Shown: positions 40,880 through 51,922, counted from the first letter of the stretch. The stretch is DNA of 64,000 nt from Dama dama (GCF_033118175.1 NC_083698.1:73563001-73627000), one strand, 5' to 3'. The notes: generated by a model from the letters alone, not told the origin. A program made the numbers and translations.

Positions 40880-40960
40880 CCCCCAGGATCTCTGACATCC
40901 TGAGCTCCGTGAGGAGGGGCTCGGGGACCCCAGAAGCCGAGGGCCCCCTGCCCACCCCAT
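40880..40960 (+). CDS. CAMK2B: CAMK2B exon 19: shortened proline-rich repeat 2
   Basis: This exon encodes SPRISDILSSVRRGSGTPEA and EGPLPTP. It is 81 bp against 114 bp for exons 18 and 20: the second half, holding the PPCPSPA proline stretch, is missing, while the RISDIL and VRRGSGTPEAEG blocks remain. It is phase 1/1, so inclusion keeps the frame. The donor is CCAT|GTAAGT. Confidence 0.95.
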
Positions 40961-41809
40961 GTAAGTAGTGCTGTAGGCCTGCTGCCTCTGCTGCCAAGTG
41001 GCTCCCGCATCCTGCCATGCACGGCCTCAGCTGCCCCTGGGCCGGGCTGCCGAGGCCTGGCTAACTGTCCAGCCTGGCTGGGCGTCGGGGCGCACGCGCT
41101 AACTCTGCAAGGCAGCTCTCCCCTGGCTCCCCTGCCCCCACCTCCCACACGGCTCCCTGCACTGCTGTCCAGCCCCAGACCTCACCCCCTGAGGGTCTCC
41201 CAGACCCGGAGCAGCCATGTATCCTGCCTCTTGGGCCATGGGCCGTGGCCTTGTCAGTCACGCTGACTTCATATGGGCCCCACACCGGGCATCCAGGCAC
41301 GAGGAGCTGTTATAGAAATCCTCTCGACCACAGGCCTGTGGGTTTCAAGGGAGAAGAAAGGGCCCAGCCTCCCTGCAGAACTGGTTTTCCAGAGGGGCCA
41401 GGCGTTCTGCACACTCCTCCAATCACCCATCCCGTCCTCACCTGGGGGCCCCCACCCCGGGCCTGCCCCACGCGGGACTACTCTCTCCTCTCCCGGGCCA
41501 GGCTGCCCTTCCATGGAAGGCACCCTCTGCCCACAGCAGCTTTCCCCACCCCCACCTGGTCAGACAGGTGCAGCTGCCTGAACATCCCTGAAGCTTCCCC
41601 CTCATCCCCCTCGCCCCTCTCTGTCACCCCTGTCCCTCACGTCCCCCTCCACCCCCCACATCCCTTCTCCATCCCTTTCTGTCCCCCATGTCCCTTCATG
41701 ACCCCTCCATCCCCCCCACTCTCTCTGGCTTGGCTCATCAGCCCATAGGTTTTCTCTCCTGCGTGTCCCCCGCCTGCCTCGTGTTCACGTCTCGTCTGTT
41801 CCACCCCAG
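40961..41809 (+). other. CAMK2B: CAMK2B intron 19
   Basis: 849 bp. A C/T-rich degenerate tandem repeat (about 41,590-41,725; TCCCCCATGTCCCT-like units) lies upstream of exon 20. The final ~60 bp resemble the region preceding exon 18. Confidence 0.85.
41590..41725 (+). repeat. Pyrimidine-rich degenerate tandem repeat
   Basis: Recurring CCCCT(C)/TGTCCC units with few purines, ending about 85 bp before exon 20. Possible splice-regulator binding tract. Confidence 0.65.
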
Positions 41810-41923
41810 CCCCCAGGATCTCTGACATCCTGAACACGGTGAGGAGGGGTTCGGGGACCCCAGAAGCCCAGGGCCCCCCACCCTGCCCGTCTCCGGCTCT
41901 CCCAGGCCCCCCACTCACCCCGT
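41810..41923 (+). CDS. CAMK2B: CAMK2B exon 20: proline-rich repeat 3
   Basis: This exon encodes SPRISDILNTVRRGSGTPEA, then QGPPPCPSPALPGPPLTP. It is paralogous to exons 18 and 19: 114 bp, phase 1/1, donor CCGT|GTAAGT. Its T carries over to make Ser with exon 21. Confidence 0.96.
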
Positions 41924-42315
41924 GTAAGTAGCACCTTGAGTGGCCCCGCTGGCTGCTCCTGGGGGCTCTCGGGTGTGGAGACCTCCAGCTGCGATGCGCC
42001 ATCCCCTGGCTCTGGGAAGGGGTCGGCTCCTGGGTGGGGGACCCAGGGAATTCCACACGAAACTGCTCTTCGGCTAAAGATGCGCACCTGTGGGGAGAGA
42101 AGCCTCCGCTCCCAGGGGCTGTGAGCTGCAGGTTTCTTGGATAGTGGCAGTGAGGATGGGGGTGCGTGCCGTCTGGGGTCGGCCCTGGCTGGTGAGTCTA
42201 GGGCCGGGGGGCGGGCTGGGGGCGGGCGCTGGGCTGGGCCGCCTCCCCGGGCAGGGAGGAGCCACCGCGGCCGTCTGCAGCCCGTCTGCCGACTGCTCAC
42301 CAGTATCGCTTACAG

Positions 42316-42427
42316 GGATGGATGACATCCCAGGGCAGCAGCCACCCCCTCCTCCGGGGAGACACGAGCTCTCAGAGGCGAAGCTGCTTCGGGGCCGGGG
42401 GGCCGGGCATGGCGGGGGAGAGGCTGG
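42316..42427 (+). other. Exon-like segment (possible poison exon)
   Basis: It is bounded by CGCTTACAG and GG|GTGAGTGC. The frame from exon 20 stays open (GMDDIPGQQPPPPPGRHELS onward), but the 112-bp length would shift the frame of exons 21-23. I do not know this exon in other species, and it may be fortuitous. Confidence 0.25.
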
Positions 42428-42485
42428 GTGAGTGCTTGGCTGTGGGGGTGCCGACCCCTGCCAGCCATGCCTGGGGGCCAGGGCA

Positions 42486-42505
42486 GGGGTGGGTGGGTGG
42501 GAGGG
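42486..42505 (+). other. G-quadruplex-forming sequence
   Basis: GGGGTGGGTGGGTGGGAGGG: five G-runs with single-nucleotide loops on the sense strand, 59 bp after the donor-like site at 42,428. Confidence 0.8.
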
Positions 42506-45500
42506 AAGCCGTGGGAGCAGAGGGGGAGGCTGGGGGTGGGGGGCTGTGGCCTGAACTCAGGCTCTGCTAGAGGAAGTGGAGATGCGTCTCAGAGTTGAGA
42601 GAGCAGAGTCTCGCTGGTGGGCACACAGCGGAGCCTGTGCCGGTCCCCCATTGTACGGGGTCTTATTCAAGTTTAGAGGCCTCCGTGTCCCCCAAATCCA
42701 GGATCCTCCTGGACCCTAGTTTCACAGATAACGAAGCTGAGGGTAGCAGATGTGGAGGGTTGTGTCCAAGGGGTCCTCTGCAATGTGACCCTGGCCCAAG
42801 GCCAGGACCGACCTTTGGGGCACGCCCGGCCCAGGTGGGGAGCTCCGAGGACAGGCTGACGGAGTGGGGGAGGGGGAGGCACAGCACAGGCTTGCCCCTT
42901 TAGGGGTCTGTCCTGAGCCTGACTCGGGAGGTGGGGCCGCAGAAGGGGCTGTCTGTGACAGGATTGAGTGGAGGGGACCTTGGGGCCTGGATGCCTGGCA
43001 CGTGTGGCCGGGCCTACAGGGTGCAGGGGAGGGCGGAGCGCTGGGGGAGGGGGGCACCCAGGGGAGGGGTGGCCCCATCAGTGTCCCTTAGAAAGAGGGT
43101 TCCTCTTACCTCCTGCCCTCCCACCTGGGGTTCCCAGCAGGGTCCTGGGTGAAGGGAGGCAGGTGGGGCCAGCCTGGAGAAGGGACTTCTGAGTGGCCAC
43201 TTCGGGGTGAGTTCTGGCACTCCGTGGGCCAAGTGGAGTGGCCCCCCTTCCCAGCTCTGGGACCAGGGACTGCCCCCACTGGCGCAGAGGTCCGGCTGCA
43301 GGGGGCCATCCTTGGGCTGGGTCATGGCAGCCTCCTTTCCCGGGAGCCAGCTCTCCAGCTGTCTCAGTGGTAAACGGGTTGGTGCCCATCGGCCCGCCCT
43401 GAGTTCTCCATAATCGGGGATTATGCACAATCCAGGCTGATCCTGTGCAGCTGCCTCTCTGCTGTGGCTGGGGACGTCCTGGTGCCCCTGCAGCTACTTG
43501 GGGTCCACCGGGGGTCACTAGGGTCCTCCTAGACCCTTTGCTAGTGTCTGGGCCTCCCTGGCCTGTTAGCTCTCCCCAAGAGAGCCAGAGTGGATGCAGG
43601 GCTACGGTTCAACTCGGTGACTTCTCCCAAGCCAGACCATTTCTGGAGTTGCCTGGTGGGGGCAGCTTGTCCTTGATAACCAGCCCTCCCCCCACCCCCA
43701 CCAGGAGTCCCTTTATGTGGTGTGTTACCTGGGGAGGCACGATTGTTCTGTATGGCAAGGAAGGAGAGGCCAGAGTCCTTCCATGGGTTAGGAGCGTCTG
43801 GCTCATTCCTGGGCTGTGGGTGGGCTTGTGCAACCTCAGCTTTCTCATCTGCAGAATGGACGTGGGTGCTGTTTCCCAAACTTCAGACTTCGCAATGTGT
43901 TTTGTGACCTTAGAGTTCTATTTACTTAATACTTTCTTGTTACACCAACTCCATTTTTAATTACAATTTATTTAAAAATACTCAACATTACCTCATCAAG
44001 TGGAAAATTCGGCCACTTACCATGGTGCAGTAGGATGGCCGTAAAATCAGAGTGCTTGGGGAAACAAAACAGAAAAAACAGTCTCTTAATTCCAGCTGCG
44101 AGGTTGTCGGCTGAGGGCTCACGTTGGGAGGGGAGACAGCTCACACTCTCTGTCAAGAGGGGGATTGACGAGTGTCTGGGATGTCGGGATGTGTAGACAT
44201 CCCCTCAGCGAGATTAGCAGGATGGCCTGGAGCTGACAGAGTAGCTCACAGTGGGAGGTGGGCGCTCTTGGGCAGGGGCTGGACGTGGTGCTTCAGGAAG
44301 GAGGCAGCGGGGTCCAGGGTGACCAGCCGCCCAGGGCAGGGACGGGAGGGGCAGGCGCCGGGTGCTGCCGTCAGACAAGCCCAGGGGCCCTGACCGTCGG
44401 GGTGGCATCTGGTGGGGGAGCTGGGCTGCGGTGGGAGATCAGAGACTGAGGCTTGAGCTCACTTCCAGGAAGATGACAGGTGAAGTGGGGGTGGATGAGG
44501 TCCCAGAGGAGAGGGCCACCCAGAATTGGGAAACGCCCAGGCAGAGGGCTGAGAGGTGGGCAGGCTGTGGAGGAAGTCCTGAGAGGGGAGAAGCAGTGTT
44601 ATGGGGTGGGCACAGGAGGAAGTGGGTGTGCCGAAGGGGGTGTGAAATATCCAGCAGGTGAGGACAGGGACCACCCGCACCTGTCTGTGTTGGGACAGAG
44701 CTCTGTGGGTGGATGGAGGCATCAGGGCAGCTGGGCCCCCTTCCTGAAGGCCAGCTTCCAGCGGGGGCCTGGGTTCTGCAGAGACAGCCTGAGGCCCAAA
44801 CCCTGTTACATCCAGACATGGAGTTCTGTAAGAAACAAAAACAGGAAGCCAGCAGCAGCTCAGCCAGTGCAGAGAGACGGTCTCTTCTAGACAGGGGAAG
44901 CGCATGTGTGCTGGCAGGTTGGTGTGTGCACATGCAGTGCAGACACACACACAAGTATGCACCCACGTGCATGAAGGGGCATATATACACACATGCGCAT
45001 GCATGCCCTGAACCTCTCGGGTGTCACAGAGCTCGCCCAGCAGCCACTGTCCAGAGCCGGTGCTGCACGACCCAGGCTCCCAGCTCACACACGGGCACGC
45101 CCCCGCTCGCACGCAGCATCTCCTGCTGTGGGCTCTGTCCACTTCCCATCTGAGCGCCTGGGAGAAGGGAACACCCAGACCGCTGAAGGTGCTGATGGGA
45201 GGGCCTGGGGCACATGCACCCTTTGGGAGCTGGCAACCCGCGCTCTGGGAATGTAGGCCATGGATCAACTCACACGTGTGCTGAGCCCAGCTGCACTGGC
45301 AGCTGGACACTGGAGAGCGATAGATGCCCGTCACTGGGCTTGGTTGAGCGGGGATGCGCATCCACAGGAGTGGCCCTGCAGAGCGCCTGTGGTCCCCACA
45401 TACTGCGGGGAGCGGAGGGGACACAAGCACCCATGTGAGGGTGCACAGATGCGTGGCTGGCATGGCCGTAACTGGGGAGGGGGCTGTGGAGAGGACTGGG

Positions 45501-46605
45501 GTGCTGCCTTTGGTGCTCTTCCTGGGTCTGGGTTTTACTGCTGGCGTGTTATTGTGTTATGGAATCACCATGTCTGGGTGTGTCTGTGGCTATGTGCACA
45601 CGCGCGTGTGTGTGTTTCCTGTGTGCCTTTGGGTGTCGATGTATCTGCACAGGAGTGGTTTAGCACCTAACTCAGGATGGTACTTCTTTGGGGAGAGTGA
45701 GTGAAGAACCAGATTCAGGGGAACACAGGCACCTGCATCTTTCTGTGACAGCTCTTCTCTCTTTGGAAGAAATCTTAAAGCAAATATGAAAATTGTTCAG
45801 ATGTGAACCAGCAGGGTGTGGGTTATATTATTCTTTGTGCTTCTTCCACGTGTTTAAAATATGTAGCCTGAAAATAAATGGTAGTTAAAGAGATAAAGGG
45901 GGGCCCCCAGGCGAGCACCCCAGGAACTGGGTTGGTCTAGGACCAGAGGTCAAGTGAGCAGTAACCTGGAGAAGGCTGCCGGCCCAGGGCCTCAGGTGGA
46001 GGGTGCAGGATGGAAGAGTGGTCCTGGGGCCCAGAACCACAAACAGGTGGAGGCAGGAGGAGGCGGGAGGCCAGCCGGCAGTCTGTGGGCTTCCATGGAG
46101 AGAAGGCGGTGAGGCCCACACTCAGCTTTCCACTGGGCTCTGCTTCCTGGCCTTCGCACAGAGGCCTGGCTCTGCAGCCTTCAGTCCCCTCCCTGCTTTG
46201 TGAGCCGACCCCTAGTGGACACCTGCCCCCCAGGGAGCTGTCGGGTGCACGGAGGACTAGAGAGCAATGCCTGGGGAGTAGGAGCCAGGAATGCTGGTCA
46301 CGGTGTCACAGGGTCATCCCCTGCTGAGGGCCCAGAGCACGTGGCTGGGGGAACTGGGGATGCAGGGTGGTCGTGGCAGGCTTTGCTTCCCTGTCCTGCG
46401 TTTTCCAGACTGGTAGGGATATTGTATTTAAGACAAATAAGATGGAAGCTCGTTGGACTTGGGAACAGGGAAGCCGTGGGTGGCCCTGAAGAGAGCAGTC
46501 TGAGCTGGGCAGCCTTGGGATGGGGATGGGGCGGGGTACTTTGCCCAGACCCTCCTGGGCGGGCACAGGTGGTGGGTGGGTCACTGGGCAGCTGTCTCCC
46601 CACAG

Positions 46606-46681
46606 CGCGGAAGCAGGAGATCATCAAGATCACGGAGCAGCTCATCGAGGCCGTCAACAATGGCGACTTCGAGGCCTACGC
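46606..46681 (+). CDS. CAMK2B: CAMK2B exon 21: association domain start
   Basis: This exon encodes RKQEIIKITEQLIEAVNNGD and FEAYA, the first helix of the hub (association) domain, which folds like nuclear transport factor 2 and oligomerises the holoenzyme. The acceptor is TCTCCCCACAG and the donor TACGC|GTGAGT. It is 76 bp, the family size. Confidence 0.98.
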
Positions 46682-46776
46682 GTGAGTCGGGGCGCCCGGC
46701 CTGTCCTGGAGTGGGGCGGGTAGACCTGGAGGGCTTCCCCACAGGGAGGGGGCTGGATGGAAGCACCCGGTTCTGA

Positions 46777-47043
<267 letters not shown>

Positions 47044-47166
47044 TGAGGGGCAGGGACACATGGGGACAGGGAGGGGGAACCAGATGGTGCTCTTGGGGGA
47101 GGAGCCTGGGCTGGTAGAGGGGCTGGGTGGGGGGAGGCACAACGCTAAGCCCCTGCCCGCCCGCAG

Positions 47167-47401
47167 TGCTCGCCAAGAACAGCAAGCCGATCCACACAAC
47201 CATCCTGAACCCGCACGTGCACGTCATCGGCGAGGACGCAGCCTGCATCGCCTACATCCGCCTCACACAGTATATCGACGGGCAGGGCCGGCCCCGCACC
47301 AGCCAGTCTGAGGAGACCCGCGTGTGGCATCGCCGAGACGGCAAGTGGCAGAACGTGCACTTCCACTGCTCGGGGGCGCCCGTGGCCCCGCTGCAGTGAA
47401 G
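47167..47401 (+). CDS. CAMK2B: CAMK2B exon 23: association domain end and stop
   Basis: This exon encodes LLAKNSKPIHTTILNPHVHV, then IGEDAACIAYIRLTQYIDGQ, and ends with CSGAPVAPLQ and stop TGA at 47,397-47,399. It forms the beta-sheet core and dimer interface of the hub. The donor AAG|GTGAGA lies two bases after the stop, so the 3' UTR continues in another exon, as in other CAMK2 genes. Confidence 0.98.
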
Positions 47402-47671
47402 GTGAGACCCTGGGGGAGGGGAGTGCAGCCCAGGGTGAGGGGGCTGCAGCCTAGGGGTGGCGGCCAGAAGGGGTGGCCGGAAGGGGTGGCCCAGCAGGCT
47501 CCTGGGCATAAGGCAAGCCTGGTGTTAGAGGAGCGGGGGCGCTGGGTCAGGGTCTCCAGGCCCCTTTCCGGGCAGCCCTGCAGGTGCCCACCTTGCAGCC
47601 ACCAAACCCGGGTCAGACGGAGAGCTGCCCCCAGAGCTGACCTGCCCGCCCTGGCGCCTGCTCCGTTTCAG

Positions 47672-49531
47672 AGCCGCTGCGGCTGGTTTCACCACGGGAC
47701 AGACTCGGTGTTTGGAGCCCAGCTGCCCTCGGGCGCACGGCCTGCCTGTCGCATGTTTGTGTCTGCCTCGTTCCTCCCCTGGTGCCTGTGTCTGCAGAAA
47801 ACCAAGACCAGATGTGATTTCTTTTTAAAAACAAGATGACAACGACAACCACACACACAAAATTGACGTCGATGAAACGGAAAAAAAAAAAAAAACTAAA
47901 CAAGGGAAAAAGCTGTAAAAATCACTGGCATTTGTGGGGCTTCGAACCTTCCGGCCGCACCCCACCCAAGCTCCACGTGTCTGTCCGCTCCTGGCCTCCT
48001 CCAGGGACTGGCCGGGGGAATGAACTTGTCCACCAGGGCCTGCCGCCCGAGGAACAGTTCGCTAGGTGGTGCCCACCCCCCAAGAAGTCTGCATCCTCCC
48101 TGCCGTGCATGGCTCCTGGTCAGAAGAGTCAGGTGTTGTCAGGGGAGGACTGGGGGGTGGCAAGGGGGCCCGAGCACGGCTGTCTTCCCTCCCACTTCCC
48201 TTCCCTCCTCTCTTCCCTGAGAAGGTGTGGATGTGGGCTCCCAGTGTTCCTGGCATGGGTGATCAGTGCAGCGGCTGGGCCAGCCTCTGGGAGGATGCTG
48301 AGCCATCCAAGGAGGCCCAGGGATCCAGCTCGGGTCTGGTCGGGGCCAGGGAGGTGCACTGGGGGAGGGGTTGCAGGGAGGCACACCTTAGTTTCAGATC
48401 TCACACCTGGCAGGAGACATGGGTGAGGACAGTGCTGGCAGCAGCCCGCTGAGGAAGGGACCCCCTGGGCTGGCCTCTCTTCTGCTCGGGTACCTCTCCG
48501 TCTTTGCTCACCTTCTCCCCCGTCCCCATGTGGGTGTGGGGCAGAAAGGAGAGAAGGGTCAGAGGTGGGCGGGTGTTTCTGGCTTCCAGGTAGAGGCAGG
48601 GGCCAGGCAAGTGTTTGCTGAAGAGGCTGCACTTTTAAGAGTTTGTGCCAGAGCAGCAGGGAGCAGAGAGCTGCACTGGGCTGCGAGCGACAGGGACCCA
48701 GGGGTGGGGAGGCGGGTCCCCCTGTGTGCCGGTGGGCACTATGGTGAGCCTCTGGGACAGGCTGCGTGGTCAGGTGGTGGCAGAGAGAGCCGAAAGCGTT
48801 TGGCCAGGCATGGGGGTGGGTATGATCTGGCCTCCTGGGCTATACTCGGGGGGTGGTCAGGGGCCGTGATCCCAGAGGTGCAGGACGCACCCCCCCAACC
48901 CCAATATCTACCCCTTCAACTCATGTTGTTTTCAACAAGGATTTTCTTTATCTTCTCCCCATACAAGCCAAGGGAGGGGCCCAGAGTGGGGAACAGGACA
49001 CAGGATGCTGGTTTCCAAGGGGGACTGTCCATGGACAGACACTCAGAGTGGACGCTCACCTGCCTGTCTGCGGCTGTGCTCAGGACAGCCGTCCCCACCC
49101 ATGGACACAGGGTAAACATCTGCAGGGCTCCCTGGGCCTCGGGCAGCGGCAGGGCTCGCCGTGGACAGTGTGCGGCCCAGCCGCCCTCACCTCCTGGGGC
49201 CTCCTCCCCTCCTCTCCCCGCTCACCCGTTCTCTCCAGGGAGCTGCCTGTCTGGGATAATTTGGGGATTTTTTTTTTTTTTTCTGGGGGAGAGTTCTTTT
49301 GCATGACCCCTCATGAGCAAGCCACACCCGCTCTTCTAGCTAGATGTCCGTGGTGTGGCGGCATCGGCCGGCCTGCCCTGCAGAGGGTCGGCTGCCCACG
49401 GTGCTGGCCGGCCTTTCCTCTTCTCTCTTTTTGCTGAGTTTCATTGTCTTTTCTTTTTGAGCCTTGTAAGTGTACAAAATTATTATTTTGTTCTGTCTCG
49501 GGAAACTGCAAATAAATGGAAAACAGGACAA
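47672..49531 (+). other. CAMK2B: CAMK2B exon 24: 3' UTR
   Basis: The likely acceptor is GCTCCGTTTCAG at 47,671. The following block (CTGCCTGTCGCATGTTTGTG and TGTCTGCAGAAAACCAAGAC) resembles the start of the CAMK2B 3' UTR in other mammals, from memory. It runs about 1.86 kb to the poly(A) signal at 49,511. It contains an A-run (about 47,881-47,895) and a CRE-like TGACGTC. The exact acceptor is less certain than the coding junctions. Confidence 0.75.
49511..49516 (+). terminator. CAMK2B: CAMK2B poly(A) signal AATAAA
   Basis: AATAAA sits in GCAAATAAATGG. Upstream are TGTACAAAATT, similar to the CFI-binding UGUA, and TTATTATTTTG. Cleavage is expected about 10-25 bp downstream. Confidence 0.8.
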
Positions 49532-50450
49532 ACTGCTTCAAGTGTATCTGGGTGCTCTCTGCCAGGATCTAGCTGACCCCTTACCTCTAGGCAGGTCCCT
49601 CCCCTGCTGTGTGGGCCCTGGGCTGGCCAGGCTGCAGAAGCCCTAGGCCAGATGTTCCCAAGCCCATCTCGGGTAGTTGGCACACCCAGGTGGGGCCCCT
49701 CTGTGAGGCCACAGGTCAAACTCTTCCAGCTGCTCCCACCTTCCTCCCTGCTGCCCCCAAGGCCTCTGTTAGCTCCAGACAGGAACCAAAAATGACACCT
49801 TGAGTCCTAGGATCCCCCAACCTCTGGTCACTCTAGTGGTCTCTGAAGATGAGATCAGGAGGGCAGATCTATATGGGAAGAGCTCCAGGCCCCAGCCCTG
49901 CTGCCCTGTCCGTTCTCCACGGACAGGATGGAGATCCACCTATAGGTAGGAGGGATAGGAGAGATCCACCTCTCTGGTCTTTGTGTGTGTTGCTTGAGAC
50001 ACGTGGTGCCTGCAGCTACCAGGGGTGCGTCTGGGGGCCTGCACGCTGGGCTGTGTAGACGGCACACAGGTCGGCACCTACGTGAGGCACCGATGCCAGG
50101 AGCAGGAGTGGTGGCTGCTGGGATGCAAAGATGACACAGCAGGTGATGACAACCACGGCCCAGAGAGGCTCCGTGAGGAGACCCGAACAGCAGAAGCCCA
50201 GAGCTGAGACCTGGGAGACGGAGGGATGCCAGGCACAGAAGCTCCCAGGTGGCCCCAGACTGAGGGGATTGAGGGCCCAGGTGGGCAGGGCCAGGCGCTC
50301 CCCACCAGCCTTCCCTCTGCAGCTCACCCCCCACATGGAGGGAGGGACACGGCACCCAGTCACCCACTGCACCCCCACACCACAGGGAAACAAAGCCTCT
50401 GGGCCTTCCTTGGGAACACTCTCGGCCTGCACTGGCTGAGTGAGCGCTGG

Positions 50451-50578
50451 CCACGTGCCTGCCTGACCACATGGCCATCCAACCTGCCTGATCACCAGAC
50501 CACATAGCCACATGGCCGCCTGACTTCACGGCTTTCTGACCACGTGGCCACAGGGCCACACAGCTACATGGACACACG
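50451..50578. repeat. Degenerate E-box-containing tandem repeat
   Basis: Repeats of GACCACATGGCC, GACCACATAGCC, CCACATGGCCGCCTGAC and GACCACGTGGCC at irregular spacing, with two palindromic CACGTG and three CACATG/CATGTG-type E-boxes. Confidence 0.7.
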
Positions 50579-51922
50579 GATGCCAGGCCGCCTGCTTCTC
50601 TGAACATCCTTCCCTCATGGCTGCACGTGTTTAGGCCGTGCCAGGCAAGGGCTGTTGGGACCTGCCTGGGCTCCGCTGGCCCCTCGAAGGCCTCGTGCGC
50701 TCCTCCCTCCTGCATAGTGCCCGGCAGTCCTGCTGACACCCCAGAGACACCCTCATGTGGTGATGGGCAGCCTCCCCTCTACGCCTGGTCCCCAGGTGCC
50801 ACTGCCTGTCTGTACCTCACGCCTTAAGCTTTCTCAGGAGAGAAGTACAGGCTTCCAAACAATCTGATACACCCAACACACCCACCCAACGGGTCCAAGC
50901 AACTTCTGATGAGGCGGCGCCGCCTCAGGCCCGCTCAGTCCTGTCCATGAGGGCACAGCAGGTCTCCTGGTCTAGCCTTGGCACCTGGTTGCAGACACCT
51001 TCAGATGGGCCAGGAGGCTACCTTGCTGGCCCTGTGGGTGGTACCTGGCAGGGCTCTCAGGCGTGCAGGCATACCTGAGGGCTGCCCGGGGAGCACCAGG
51101 GCAGATTGGAGAGCTTGGCGCAGAGAATCTAGGACAGAGCCAGTGAGCGGAGTCATCACCACCCCCGCAGTATCTAGGGCTCCGCTCACCTGTCAGCTGT
51201 AATCCGAGGAGGCTCTCCGGGCCAGGCCTCCCTGTGGGTACCCACCGTGGCCCCACCCCACCCCTGCTGGGGATCTTGCAGGAATCCTGAGGTGGACCAG
51301 CACTCTGAAGCCATCCCCTGGCCCACCCCCAGCAGGCATGGCAGGATAGGCAGAGGGAAGTCAGTGAGGGGCCTTTCATTTGTCATTTTAAAGAGCACCT
51401 GCTTTGGGCAAAGCTCCCTGGGCACATGCCCTGGTGGGTCCTCTGAGCAGGAAAAGCTGGAAATGCCCAGGCTGCTCCCTATTCCAGGGGTCTCCAGGTC
51501 GGTCCCAGGCCAGCAATGAAATAGGTGAGAAGCACTCACAGTCTAACAACCAACTGCCAAGGACATTCCCTAAACTAGGACCCGAGTTGCCAGCCTGCAA
51601 GGATCTGGGGGGCACAGGATGCTCCACACCGCAGCAGACACCCTGATCTGCAGTTTCTGGGTGTGTGGTCCCACCTCTGTGGCTGTGAGGAATCCTCCCA
51701 GGTGGTTTCTAGGGTGCAGCGAGGACCAGGTCAGAGGATTCAGAGCAGGACTTCTCTCTACTCTGGGGCTCCCTCCCCCACTTCCTGCTAGAAAGGTCTA
51801 GGGGGTGGGGAGAGGGGAATGGGAGCATTAAAGTAGAGGCTGCCTCCCCCCAGGATGCGGCGAACCCCGCACAGCACGAGGGGCAGGGCTCCCGTGGGAA
51901 GGGGTCCCTGTGGCTCAAAGCA

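Larger units (their letters stand above)
41924..46605 (+). other. CAMK2B: CAMK2B intron 20
   Basis: 4.7 kb separates the linker from the association domain. It contains a cryptic exon-like segment (42,316-42,427), a strong G-quadruplex sequence (42,486-42,505), a MIR-like fragment (about 43,815-43,865), A/T-rich old repeat remnants (about 43,900-44,090 and 45,740-45,895) and a CA/TG-rich patch (about 44,920-45,005). The AATAAA at 45,873 is not at a gene end. Confidence 0.85.

Noticed and set aside
44459..45463. 334-codon minus-strand open frame in intron 20
   Set aside because: Low-complexity Cys/His/Pro composition from a CA/TG-rich region; no recognisable family and no promoter or polyadenylation context.
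45873..45878. AATAAA as an alternative CAMK2B poly(A) site (also 2596 and 16,333)
   Set aside because: These lie in introns in A/T-rich old repeat sequence without supporting downstream elements; use cannot be argued from sequence.
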